This document shows positions 1 through 11,229 of a stretch of DNA of 64,000 bases, piece by piece. The position numbers were made by a program, and so were the translations under genes. Location of the stretch: positions 310,001-374,000 of the forward strand of contig JAQOOI010000075.1 of the NCBI GenBank assembly GCA_028554645.1, in the 5' to 3' direction. Each line of letters opens with the position of its first letter. Position 1 is the stretch's first letter. The notes beneath the pieces are model-generated. The model searched no databases, had not been told where the DNA came from, and saw nothing but the letters and a program-made list of their open reading frames with translations. The stretch comes from Omphalotus guepiniiformis (lineage: Eukaryota; Basidiomycota; Agaricomycetes; Agaricales; Omphalotaceae).

Positions 1-311
1 AGGGGAGATCAGGCTGTCGAAAGATCTGAAGCCAACGTCTGCGATGAGCCACTTTAGCATTTCGGTGTGTTCCGCTTGAGCTATATGTTTTGAAGAAACT
101 CTCTAAAGCTGATTATCACTTCCAGTACTTTGTTGAAATGCAACCTTTCGCCACCGTCGGCCTTACTCCCGATAGCCCCGCGCCCCTTCTCTCCGAGCCA
201 GTGGATATTGCCACCATGTATGCAAGAGGTGCTCGTCCACTTGCTTATTCACCTCCGGCATATGATCCAATATCACGAACGAACGACGACTTTTATGCTA
301 CGTTGCGATAG
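1..311 (+). CDS. Arrestin-like protein, C-terminal fragment (gene cut by window edge)
   Basis: Only the last two exons are in the window: about 1-64 and 126-311, joined across an intron that starts gtgtgt and ends ttccag. The visible peptide begins GEIRLSKDLKPTSAM and continues after the intron with YFVEMQPFATVGL, ending with a Pro/Tyr-rich tail (SPPAYDP). Each piece lines up with the end of the complete arrestin-like gene at 1541-3114, including the intron at the same codon. It is therefore a paralogue in tandem. Fungal arrestin-like proteins usually act as trafficking adaptors that recruit ubiquitin ligases; the role here is inferred from family only. Confidence 0.7.
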
Positions 312-1540
312 CTAGGCTATGCTATACTTTCTCTTTCATGATGCATGCACGACGATTGACACGTCATCCACCAAATACCCCATAATCTATGCTTACATGC
401 TGGGACATGTAACACCAACCAACACTACCAACACTAGTTCCCTCATTCTGTAGCACTATCGTTTTCACTTATCGGGTTGTCTTGTATCAGTAATCTACTA
501 GTCGTATGATCTTAATCCATGCATTCTCCCGCAGTCACTCATCAATAAAATCAACGTTCATCATGAAGCATATGAAAGCATATGCATAGGTGATCACAGA
601 TGGTGATCAAAGCCCGGGCGTAAATTGGATGATATGATGATATTCATCGTCCATGATGAACACAAGCAAGCTTCAACTGTACGGTGTACCTGACCACTAT
701 ATGTAATTACCAGTACTTGATTCACGCTCATGATGCCAAGACTGTGGTACCACTACGAGGGTACATCCAGACATACAGAAACACAAACGGATATACTCCG
801 TACGAACGGAAGTAGCGAAAACGAGGGTTCGAATGTAGTGGGCCTCGAAGGGGTGCCCGAAGGAAATGACTAGGAAATGCTACCCGTAGGCAAAAGACGG
901 GGTAATATAGGTTAATATTCAACTGACCGAGTCTCTTGATCTGTGTATCCCTTTCCAATTAGGCTGATTGGGTTGGGAGGAGAGAGCCTGAATGTGCCTA
1001 CCGGATTTTATAGCGGCAGCTCTAATTAGAACGGCTATAGGCGCCTGAACCGTGGGGGCGAGGTTACTCGAGCCTACCATCGGTCTTCAGCTTTCTCCAT
1101 CCGAACTTTCGCGTTTCCCGTAAATTAGCAGACACGCATATAACATCATATGCACAATTTCGTAAATAAAGCTCCATCGAACTTGAAGCACCAACTCAAA
1201 GAGGCCATTCTAACGTCGACGAAATCCTTCGTGTCGCGACTCGGGCTGTCTGTTCATCAGGGTCCTTGTGACTGTGCATTGCGTATTAAGGAGACCCTCA
1301 AGGTCTTTCGAGTATGTATGTATTTCCGGTGTCAGCACGCAGAGATCGCGAGCTTCTCTCCGACAATCAAGCATGTGGGCATCTTGATCGCAGCATGTGC
1401 AACTCTAACGCAGTGTGAAGACAATACTCGGATGACTCGATGTCAGGAGGATACAGGGAGCCATAACGGGATCGTTATTTATAAGGTGTATCCATTAAAC
1501 GCGTAAAAGCAGCTCGCGACCCTCCACTACCACAAATGCG
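312..1540. other. Intergenic region between the two arrestin-like genes
   Basis: About 1.2 kb with no convincing gene. The longest open frame (1150-1506 +) has no family resemblance and no codon pattern like its neighbours. Small palindromic words occur near 590-615 (TGATCA twice, 13 bp apart). It presumably holds the 3' UTR of the upstream gene and the promoter of the next. Confidence 0.5.
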
Positions 1541-3114
1541 ATGCAGAATCATGAACTCCCATCTTACTCCAGACGATCGCGCCCGACCGACCCACGGAGG
1601 ACATCGATAGGAACGACAGCTTCTTTCATTTCAGAGCACTTTGAGCACTCTTTTCCTTTGGAACGGAATGGCCGTCGCTGGATGACACTCTTTGTTCGAA
1701 GTCGAGCGCGGAGCGCAGCTTCACCGCCTGCATACCTAGAAGGCGATACTGTCTCCGGACGTGTCGAGCTTGATCTCGACAGACCGGAAGTCATCAAGGG
1801 CATTACCGTTACTGTGAGTCAAACGACGACTCTGCTTCATTTACACCACGTCTATAATCAGTCGGGGGGTAGATACAGGGAGGCACTACAGCAGTAGGGC
1901 AGGAAGAGTTACTCTTCCTGGATATGACACAGTCAATTTGGTCTCCAGAGGACAAGTCTTCCGAAAAGCTGTCGGGAAAACATTCGTGGCCATTTTCCTT
2001 TGCGCTCCCGACTGAAGTAACGGTGCCTTTGTCGAAGGGACGAAGCGCGTCATTCAAACTGCCGCCAAATTTCTCCGAACGAGCAAGTCCATCGTACATT
2101 GATTACAAGTTTATTGTGACCGTCAAACGAGGGACTTTCAAGGCAAACCAGACGTGAGTAAGCCTTCCAAAACTCCATACAACAGATTTTCTGAGAATGT
2201 CTTACAAGTCTCTCGCCATATTTTGCTTATGTGCCCTCCTTGAGCCCTCCGCGACCGTCGGCAATGAGACAAATGGCGTATAGAAATGGCAGCGAGCTAG
2301 CAGGTCCTGATAGAGACCCTGAAGGATGGAAGGTAATCGGACCGGCGAAGATTAAGGGGGTGCTCTTCCAGGCAAGGTCTGCGGAAGTAGATTGTACAGT
2401 GCGTAAATATGCAAGGATGCTATTGCCACCCATGTGCTAAGGTCTACCGGTAGTTGGCTATCGCCAAACCAGTAAGTCATCAAGATGCTGATCCAAGCGC
2501 CTGACCAGACATTCATTTATAGCTCTGTTATTCAGTGAAGTCGCCAATCCCGTTGTTCCTGACGCTGGTCAGTAGTGATCAGCAAGCTCTAGATGTACTG
2601 GCAAGTCCTTCAGCCATCAGGTTGTGGCTCGTGCGGTCTTTGGCTACTGGGTCCGATGCCGTTGATGAAGACGTAGTTAGAAGGAGTAACAACTTCTTCG
2701 TCGAGTCAGCAGGACAAGCGGTGTTTTGGCCCGCGGGAGGAGACGCGAACTCGAGAACATTACAGGGCGAGTTGGACGTAAAACAAGGTATTAAACCTTC
2801 TTTCGTTTTCCCTCGGCTCACTGTCAGAGTGGGTACAAGTGCCTTTTTCTTGCTGTCATGCACGTTTGCTGATGGACTAGCAGTACACGCTAGACCTTCT
2901 ACCGTTCGAGGCACCGGGGTTTGTGGCACCGCTTCCTGCTGATAACCCAGTCCTCCTTTCGGAAAAGGTGACCATTGTTACGAGGCAAGCAGCAGGTGTC
3001 GTTCCTCGTTCCTATGCTCCACCTGGTTATGAGCAACCACAAGGAGGAGACTATAACAAGTCTATGGGACTATTGGAAAATGGAAATCAGCGCTTCTACC
3101 ACCACTTCCGATGA
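1541..3114 (+). CDS. Arrestin-like N-terminal domain protein
   Basis: Six exons fit in one frame: 1541-1813, 1879-2153, 2209-2398, 2454-2471, 2523-2828 and 2884-3114, giving about 430 residues. The N-terminal part (residues about 55-170, with GDTVSGRVELDL and VIKGITVTV) reads as the arrestin N fold. The following part, with VDCTLAIAKPLCYSVKSPIP and IPLFLTLVSSD, reads as the arrestin C fold. The 18-nt fourth exon encodes LAIAKP and is needed to keep the frame and the family motif. Family members act as membrane-protein trafficking or ubiquitin-ligase adaptors. No PPxY motif is obvious; the C-terminus is PPGYEQ-rich. The upstream partial gene is a paralogue. Confidence 0.8.
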
Positions 3115-3214
3115 AGTACGGCGGCCGACGTCTCTCGAATTGGACTTCCATACACGGTATTTTTCAGTTCAATTTGCGAATGTTTCATGTTGCGAACAAG
3201 AACAAAGCGAAGCG

Positions 3215-4268
3215 TCATGGAAAATCATCATCATCATCCTTTGCTTCCTGCATCATCATGAACAGCAACGTCTCAAATGTATCATCGCCTTTGCATTGCA
3301 TAGTTCCACGAGCACCAACCTCCGCTAGCAAATCTCGATCATCTGGAGCAACCGTCCATTGAAACGATTCGGGTCGGCGATGGGCCGTGAAAACGAAAGC
3401 AGGGCCCTCCAAATCTTCTCCGAAGCGCTTCCAAACGGACTTTACGCTACGATCTCTGACGAGAACGGGTTCGAATGAGAACCACAACCCAAAAGCGGAC
3501 CAGAACGGAGCTTCCTTTGGTAAACTCCGAATCTTGTAAGATATGATGAGGACGGGTGGGGAAACAAGATCAACAAAGGGTGGCGAAGAGATCTGGATCA
3601 GGGTTCGAAGCAGCGGTGCCAAAAGTTCGGGAAAATAGACCTGAGAAATGACGGCATAAGCGACATGTATGTTGGGGACAAATAAGTTAAGGAGCATACG
3701 AGATCACTGCATAGAATATGTGTCAGTTGTCGAGGCGCGCTAGATGATTGATAGAGGATCTGTGAAGCGATTCGTGTAGCATGGTCGCCGTTGCCCCATG
3801 ACAAAGGGCAAATTTTGACGACTTCATGGGATCTCGAATCATCAAGCTCGTGTTCAAAGTTCTTCTGAAGCAACGGGCAAACCTGATTGCACTTTTAGAA
3901 TTAGGAAGGGTTTTAACTGTATTTGGCTATCTCACTTCTGGTAGATCCGTCAAAATGAGTAGATCCTGGTGAGGTTTAAGAGATCGAGCAATGCTCAAGC
4001 CAACCATTCCGGAACCAGAGCCGAGTTCAATCATGACAAGGGGTGCTGGTGAATCACAATCGTGAAACGGTGGATCGAATACGATATTTGGAGGTGGATC
4101 TACGTATGCATTCAAGATATACGCTGCTTCCCTATCCTTAGAAGGGCCAGGGTTAGCATATGAACAAGGTAACGCGAACTGGATCGAAGCATTGCTAAGA
4201 AGAAGCTCACCAGACCCTGCCCGCGATACCGTATCTCTGAATATCGCTAGCTTGAGATGTGTATCCAT
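3215..4268 (-). CDS. Family-16 (METTL21-like) protein-lysine methyltransferase
   Basis: Three exons encode about 300 residues. The SAM-binding motif I is clear (MIELGSGSGMVGL), followed by the acidic post-I motif split by an intron (ILTDLPEV/CPLLQKNF). A later motif, HILCSDLVYFPELLAPLL, spans the second intron. The protein ends in a run of aspartates (DDDDDFP). These are hallmarks of METTL21/EFM-type methyltransferases, which modify lysines on elongation factors and chaperones; the substrate here is unknown. I chose ATG 4268 because no in-frame ATG lies upstream in the preceding open frame, which continues through a possible exon to about 4520. It shares a roughly 285 bp promoter with the divergent carrier gene. 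Confidence 0.75.
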
Positions 4269-4552
4269 AGTTATCTGACTTACTCCTGACACCGACGGAG
4301 ACCGAAGAGGTGGACGGATTTATGTCAAGATCTTTTGGAAAGTTGGGATTTGACATGAGAGTTGAATGAAAAATCGAGATGGGCGCTTACCGGTCCCATT
4401 AGCTTCCGTTTTTGGACACGTGATATACAGAATCACCGGCAAGAATCCGGTCTTGTTTGCCGGTGTCTCTATTCGAAAGCCGTCATGGACGACTTCACTT
4501 CTTGTATTATCAGAACTCACCCTTTAGCTTTCTTCATCTTCAGTCTCAACTC
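4269..4552. promoter_or_regulatory. Bidirectional promoter, methyltransferase / peroxisomal carrier
   Basis: This 284 bp interval separates two divergent start codons. It contains an ACACGTGA E-box-like site near 4417. If the methyltransferase uses an upstream exon the promoter would be shorter. Confidence 0.4.
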
Positions 4553-5901
4553 ATGCCTGTCCAGTCGAAACCAGTAAAGCTGACCCCACTTGGTGCAGCA
4601 CTCGCTGGAGCATTGGGCGGTTGCTTCAGTACGGCGTAAGTGCAATTCTTTGGTGTCTTTTCAGCATCATTGAACTTACCGCCGTCTACAGAGTTGTCTA
4701 TCCTTTAGATGTGTATGTGATGTTCTTTTTCATGCGAGCACTGTGGCTTACAGACTCAAAGAGCCAAAACACGGATACAGGCCTTGCCCAAAGGCAAGGA
4801 CAACAGTGACCTGTCGATGTTCACTGTTCTTCGCCATATACTGAAAAAGGAGGGTATCGCCGGACTGTACGGGGGCTTTGGGGCAACGATGTTGAATACA
4901 TTCTCTATGCGTATGTCTCTTATCGTATCAACTCTAAAAATTACTCATTCATATTATCCTATAGAATACGCCTACTTCTTCTTCTATTCGTTTGTACGAA
5001 ACTCCTATATTGCCAGGTTAACTCGCAAACTCCCGAAAGGGTCCAAACTTGCACCATTGTCGACGGCCGCAGAACTACTACTTGGCGCTGTTGCTGGAGC
5101 CCTAGCTCAGATATTCACCATACCTGTGTCAGTCATTGCTACCCGTCAGCAAGTTGGCCGAATCGAGAAAAAGAAGGCGTACTCGGATATCGAGGCCGCT
5201 AATTCTACAGATACTGCGAAACCCGAGGTTGAAGATGCACCTGAAGACAACTCTTTCCTGGCTGTTGCTCGAGAGATCATTGAAGAGGAAGGCTATGGTG
5301 GGCTATGGCTGGGCATAAAACCTGGCCTGGTGCTCACCGTCAATCCCGCTATAACGTATGGCGTGTATGAGAGAGTCAAGAGCATAATCCTCGTTGCGAA
5401 AGCTAAAGCGGGTTCTGACGATAGAATGTCACCCGGTCTATCGTTCCTCATTGGTGCTTTAAGCAAGACGTTGGCTACTGTCGTTCGTTTTTCTCCGTTA
5501 TTGAACGAAGAATGAAACTGACTACCTACAGGTAACTTACCCTTATATCATGGCTAAAGTCCGGATTCAAGCTAGAAGTGCCGATACGGAGGATGCTGTT
5601 GAACACCATACTGCTGCCCCCCCACCGCACATCTACCATCATGCAAAGTCCAAACATCCTGGCGCACTAGATGTCCTCCATAGAGTATGGAAGCGAGAAG
5701 GATTTGTTGGATGGTATCAGGTTTGTTTACGGACTTCCTTTCAGTGCTTAAACATTCAATTCTATCGGGTTTCAGGGAATGCAAGCACAAATCATCAAAG
5801 CGGTCCTTTCGCAAGCCCTGCTTTTCATGTCCAAGGAACAATTTGAACATTGGACATTGGCGATCATGGTCTTGATAGCGCGTTTGAGCTCTAGAGTTTA
5901 G
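4553..5901 (+). CDS. ANT1: Peroxisomal adenine nucleotide transporter (PMP47/ANT1-type mitochondrial carrier family)
   Basis: The gene is split by five introns. The first carrier repeat reads ALAGALGGCFSTAVVYPLDV then AKTRIQ, the signature PxDxxK restored across two introns. The second repeat has GAVAGALAQIFTIPVSVIATRQQ and the third has FLIGALSKTLATVVTYPYIMAKVRIQ. The degenerate second and third signatures and the KTLATVVTYP sequence are typical of the PMP47/SLC25A17/Ant1 branch rather than mitochondrial carriers. That branch exchanges cytosolic ATP for peroxisomal AMP to support fatty acid activation. The last exon (start about 5776, GMQAQIIKAVLSQALLF) matches the sixth helix; stop TAG is 5899-5901. 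An acidic spacer follows the second repeat. Confidence 0.9.
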
Positions 5902-8111
5902 GTGATTTTACCATAGTGCATTGTAGTTAGTATACTGTACGATATTCCTGATTCTGCACACAACCCGCACACAACTAACGGTTGGGCGCCAAGCCGTTTA
6001 AGCGCCCGTCGTGCACCTTCGACTGTCACATCTGCCTTGTCCTGAGTACATATTTTCACCTCGTCCCACCCTTTCAAGTTTCTCCCGCTGCAAAGGCCAA
6101 CGGTTTCTGCTCTGCTCTGGACGCGTCAAAGTATTGATAAGGACAAAGGAAAGCGTGGACAGTCTAGAATGCGCAGCACAAGTTCAAGTGAAACTGAAGC
6201 GCGCATATATACTACAAATATTGCTCAAGAACAGGCAGCCGGCAGTGGCTCATTTGAGCAGAAATCAGATAAGTAAGATTGAGTTCAGTCCTTGTGCCTT
6301 CACGTTGATACTGGTGGATGTTTTCTTGCTCGTAGACTGAGTTCTGTTCGAGCAAGCCTATTACACCCTGCAGTACACGGAGAATTCCACCAATGAAAAC
6401 AGGACGAGGACCGACGGCGACCGCTCTTGAGGTATTGTTCAGTGCTAAGGTATGTTTCTCGATCGAATACGGTGTCCAAATGGTTCTCTCGTTCTATTCC
6501 TTTAGTCCACATCTCATCGAGCAATTTGTCACGGACGAATAGGGCTCTATGCATCCCTAAAAGAGTTCCCCGATCTTTGTTCGCTTTTCAGCGCAAGTTG
6601 CAACCGTCATCCAGGTGCATCGATTTCATCACGAACTTATTGCTATGGCAGAGGACTTCACTTTGGGTATTCAAGATGTGTGACAAGGGCGAGTCTGCAT
6701 GCGTTCATAGTCAAGTAATGCAGGATATCAAGCCTTTTCGCGAGGCAAGCTGGCCTTTCCGGTTTATGCCGCATATTCATTTTGCAACCTTGAACCCATT
6801 GCCCTATCGCGAGTCGGTTCTATCTCAAACGCTCAGATCAAGACTCAAGTAGTAATCTTCATACATCAAGATCGATGTTGCGCGTACTTATATCACTACA
6901 TCATGCATGCAGGCATTTCATTTTGGCTTCGACTTCGTCAAAGCTTCGCTTGCAAGTAATTGCACGGTAATTGAAGGTGTGGAAGCATCGGGGAGCTGGA
7001 TGGAGGCCTGAGGGGTTTGAATATCTCTTCATGCTTCGCGATCAAGCAGATTTCATCTATGATCTTTTCCTTTGGACACTGGCTTCGTTCTCATTCTTCT
7101 GGGTTGGGATCCCTAGCTCTTTGGCCTCAGCTAAATTATAGAAGCTACTACGTCAGTCCGCAATTTGCGGACGATACTTATTGGGTGCGGGGTACTTCCA
7201 GGTACCTGAAGTGAATCGTTTCCTTCCTTCAGGCTAGTTCAGGCCAGTTCAGGCTTCCTCATTGCATGTCTTATCGCTAGCCGAGTAGCACAGCAACTAC
7301 GCACGTCGCATAAAAAGTGGGGCCAATACATACAAGCCAAAAAATCATGTGTAACACAACTGAAAGGCACATGAAATGTCTGCATGATAACATAGGATAT
7401 CATAGAATGGCATGTGAGCGCGTTTCCGAACGACACTCAACGATTTATACTGGTCTGCAAGTCCTTTGAGTTGTGAGTATGCTCTGTGCATAAAACAAGG
7501 CAAAGAGGCTTCAACCCAAAACGTTTTCTCTCACTCGGAAGGGGTCAATAACAATAGGCTCGAAATTTAATTTCCATCAGCCGCTGGGCAGTGATTTCCG
7601 GTCGGCCGGCGTCGTATTTATATCTTCCTGATATGGAATCGGCTTCGGAGTCTGATCATTGACCACAAGCTTGCCACAAAACAATAAGAATCCCGGTAAA
7701 CAAGATGACTCCCCGTCTGCAAATTATTTCTTTTGTTTTTGGTCTTGAAGGCGTATACTTCCGACTTGAAGAGCTACCTCCATCTTCTGGGCAACAACGA
7801 CGCTGAAAGACCTTTTTCTCGCAATTCCGCAAGCATTTCGTTCTCTTGCGCAAGTTTTGTTCGCGTGGATCTAGGATATCATATCGGCGCCGAGATAAGA
7901 GCGCATACTTTTCGTGGCTGGAAGTTTGTACGTATGCTTCTGCTTTGCACACATTGCTTAACAGTCTAAGTTGTCTCCAGGCTAATAATCACACGGCTCA
8001 GCGTGGGCAGCCTCCACCATATTCTCAGAGCTAGGATTATATTTGGACGCCTGAGAGTGCGATATCAGACCATCTCTTTCCGCTCTACCCTCGTGTTTGC
8101 GTACTTGGATC
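5902..8111. other. Intergenic region without a supported gene
   Basis: About 2.2 kb. Several open frames of 60-140 codons occur on both strands, but none shows a recognisable domain. The minus-strand frame ending in 6554-6300 begins MHRALFVRDKLLDEMW, faintly like the start of Agaricomycete F-box proteins, and cannot be extended. A short tandem repeat with unit TTCAGGCYAG lies at about 7230-7256. Confidence 0.4.
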
Positions 8112-10622
8112 ATGTTCACCGCTTTGGGCCCCAATCAAGCTGCAAGTCAAGTCCTCGAATACGAATGTGCTCAACATACTAATATGTGCTCTACAGGGTG
8201 TCGGGGCTATAGACGGACCGTTAGCCGTGGATGTAAGTCTGCTAGAAGCCATCATCTATCTCTTCTCTAAAGTTCCTGGCACTAGAACTATAAGCGGGCG
8301 GTATATCGCCAGCCTCCGACAAGATTCGTGGTCGAGATGTTGCAACCAGTGAAGCAGGGTATGTGTCCAGGAGTTCTATATGTCGCGTGTGCTAACCTCA
8401 GCGGGAATTGTAGGTGGGAGCTACAGCTACGGGATGAGAATCACTCCCATCCTCCGTGGAGACCGTTCTTCAACATCGTCTGGAGGCTCCAATCGTTCAA
8501 ACACAGAATATGACATCTGGCGGCGTTGGGAAGACTGTTTGTGGTTTCAGGATACGCTGGAAGTGGAGTACTCTCGTATGGCAAGGATGAAGCGCCAGCG
8601 ATTATTAGCTGGAAAGGGTGTTAAGAAGGATGGATTTTATCTGCAAGATAGGGCGTCTTCATGGGAGTCCCTACCTCCAGGGCCCGAACCGAACTCGGTG
8701 GCGCAGGATGTTCACGATCTTGTTCCAAAATTGACGAAAAAGGGGACTATCTTCCGCGCCAGTCTAGCGACAGTTGAGCAGCGACAGGCCGAACTAACGG
8801 CGTTCGTAGAGGCTCTATTCCGTGACGACGTGCCCACACTTCTTCTCGAGCTCAGATCTGATCGAATCGTGACCGATTTCTTTGGCTACTGGAGAAGAGA
8901 TTACGATCTCGCAGCGAAGGCTCAGGCTGCTTCTGGACAAGTGTCGAGTCCTCGTAACTCTATATCCAGCAGCGTCTTTTCGTCATATTTCTCCTCCTCT
9001 AATCTGAACCTTGACCAGAAAGACTCGGACACCAGAAGCACTAAATCTACATCGCCAACATCTCCGTCTTTCCGTGCGTCTCGGGTCTCTATATCGACTG
9101 ATGCATCCAGGTATGCAAAACTTGCAAAGCAGAAGGGCAAACAGAAGCAGGTACAGGTTGATGACGCCCCTCGGAAACGTGCCGATTCCCTTTCGACCTT
9201 GTCCACTTCCTCATCGTCAGATTCTTCTTCTTCACGTAACTCTACCAGTTCTATGACATCGAACACACCTGGCGTGCGGGAGGAAGTACCCCTCATGTTT
9301 GGGCACAATCCACAAATACAATCCCAAAAGGACCGCGTGCTTCAGTCCTTGCCTGAAGACAGCGTTTTTTCTGTGTATTCTGACTCGGAAAGCATCTCCT
9401 CCAATATCAGCAGACGACCGAGGAAGAGGTCGCCCAAGGAAGATTTATATCGTCGAAGCGCCCGTCTATTCACTGCCTCTCCTCTGGTGTATAATGAAGA
9501 TGACGGGCTCAAGACGCCAACCGCAACGCAACACAAGCCATCTCCCGGTATGACTCTGTTCATTCCTGTGTGTCTTCATTTTTAATTTACCTTTTTGCAG
9601 ATCACGGTACAAACCGGGAATCGTGGCAAACAACAAGCTCGGCTTCCACGTACTTGGAAGGTCTCGATATTACCGTTCCCTCGTCACCGGCTCAGATTTA
9701 TCATCGGTCACGATTATCTATCGGTAGCATTGCTACATTCATGACCGACAATTCTGCCGACGCCATCATTCCTCGCTCTGATATAGCTAACAGGCGCTCA
9801 ACGTTGAAAAATAGGCGGAAGAGATCGATATCGTCTTTCAACACTGCGACTGTTGAAGAGGGTCCATGGTCTGACGGAGATGAAGATGTTTTGGATTCCT
9901 ATCTCTTCGGTAAATCTCAATCTGTATTGGGGTGAGAATATCTGACTGACTAACGGTACCGAAACGCAGATGCTTTCCCCATGCCTGCCCATCTATTCCC
10001 ACCCCGGGAAGGACATGAGATCGGAGACTCCGGTTCAGATAAAACTGAAAGTCGTCCGGAAACACCCTTAGGTCACCAGTTCCCTGCTGAATCTGAGAAA
10101 CGTCCCCCTAGGATACCCTCGGATGTCATTATTCCTGTTTCTCCCGTTAACATTCCTTTCACGCCTCCTCCTCCCCCGTCACCGACCGCGTCCGTAGCAT
10201 CCTCTGCCATTTCCTCTGTCACAGTCAGCGATTTCTCCACCGTCACCTCCAGTTCGGCTACCTCATCAGGCAGCGCAAATAGCCACATCATAATCAAAGT
10301 CGCTCACAACAAAGCCATCATCCTGCTCCGAGTTCCAAACGACATCGAGTTCATTGAAATCCGACAGCGCATCCGCGACAAATTTTCTGCGCAGGAGAAA
10401 ATCAATCTGTCGGAGTCGTTCATTGTCGCGTTTGTCGTACCAGAGACGAATAGTCGCGGGCCCGTTGAGAGGGTTGCTGGCGCATCAAGGGCAAGATCTA
10501 ACTCTGTCGGTGGAACTTCGCAGATGAAGTTAGTAACCAGCCAAGCTGAGTGGAATCGCGCTCTGTCGGTGGCGCAAGGTAGTAAGATTACCATCCGAGT
10601 TCTTGAAACTTTCCACGATTAA
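8112..10622 (+). CDS. PX and PB1 domain protein
   Basis: Several small 5' exons lead into a long exon from about 8414. The N-terminal domain reads RFVVEMLQPVKQ, GGSYSYGMRI, YDIWRRWEDCLWFQDTLE and later TLLLELRSDRIVTDFF, a phox-homology (PX) fold that binds phosphoinositides. A Ser-rich, basic linker of some 350 residues follows, interrupted by introns near 9549 and 9909. The C-terminus (HIIIKVAHNKAIILLRVP to KITIRVLETFHD) is a PB1 domain with the conserved lysine on the first strand, which normally pairs with an acidic OPCA-type PB1. Bem1-type scaffolds carry PX and PB1 but also SH3 domains; no SH3 is visible. The start and first exon boundary (an unusual gtcctc donor) are the weakest parts. 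Confidence 0.75.
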
Positions 10623-11229
10623 CTTGGTACCTCGATCCTTTCGTTTTATCTTTTTATTTTATCTCTCTTTGACTTGTTTCGTGTCTCTCGTCGCTTCATT
10701 ACTCACTTCGATCTTCTATCCTGATTGCCATGCGCAGGATTGTACATATTACATATATTCGACTTCATGGATCTATTTAGATATATCAGGTATCTTTTCT
10801 TTTTACTTACTCTTTCGCCCTTGCCCACAAAGCAACCAACGATAGTAGTTTACGAACTCCATACAACGAACTAGTATAATGCAATGTATGATGTATTAAC
10901 GACACGTCCAACCACGATGCTACTGTACACAGTTGAGATATTGTGAGAACGCGGAGCACATGAAGATTCCGTTTGGCATAGCACGTCAAACACATCCAAA
11001 ATCTGAAGAAGTCAAAATGAAAAGCCTAGACTACTTATGCATCAATTGAACGGGATCTACAAACTCATCACAATGGATCGATGGTGCCATTGAATAGAAC
11101 AAGATCCCATCGCAGTACTCGGTATTACTTCTGATGCCGCGAACATGGAAGTCCTGAGAGCACCGTCACATACTGTAATGAAGTGTTCCCTCTCGCACAA
11201 CCAAACGTCCGTTTTGGATCAACAGGACC
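10623..11229. other. Convergent intergenic region
   Basis: About 600 bp between two 3' ends. It begins with a pyrimidine-rich run (10630-10720) typical of a 3' UTR. No gene or strong repeat was seen. Confidence 0.5.

Noticed and set aside
1150..1506. 118-codon plus-strand frame
   Set aside because: No recognisable motif, located in intergenic DNA, and no splice sites extend it.
6300..6554. Minus-strand frame starting MHRALFVRDKLLDEMW, faintly F-box-like
   Set aside because: Too short, cannot be continued in frame, and similarity is limited to a few residues.
6427..6852. 141-codon plus-strand frame
   Set aside because: Amino acid composition is unlike coding sequence here and no family or flanking exons are visible.
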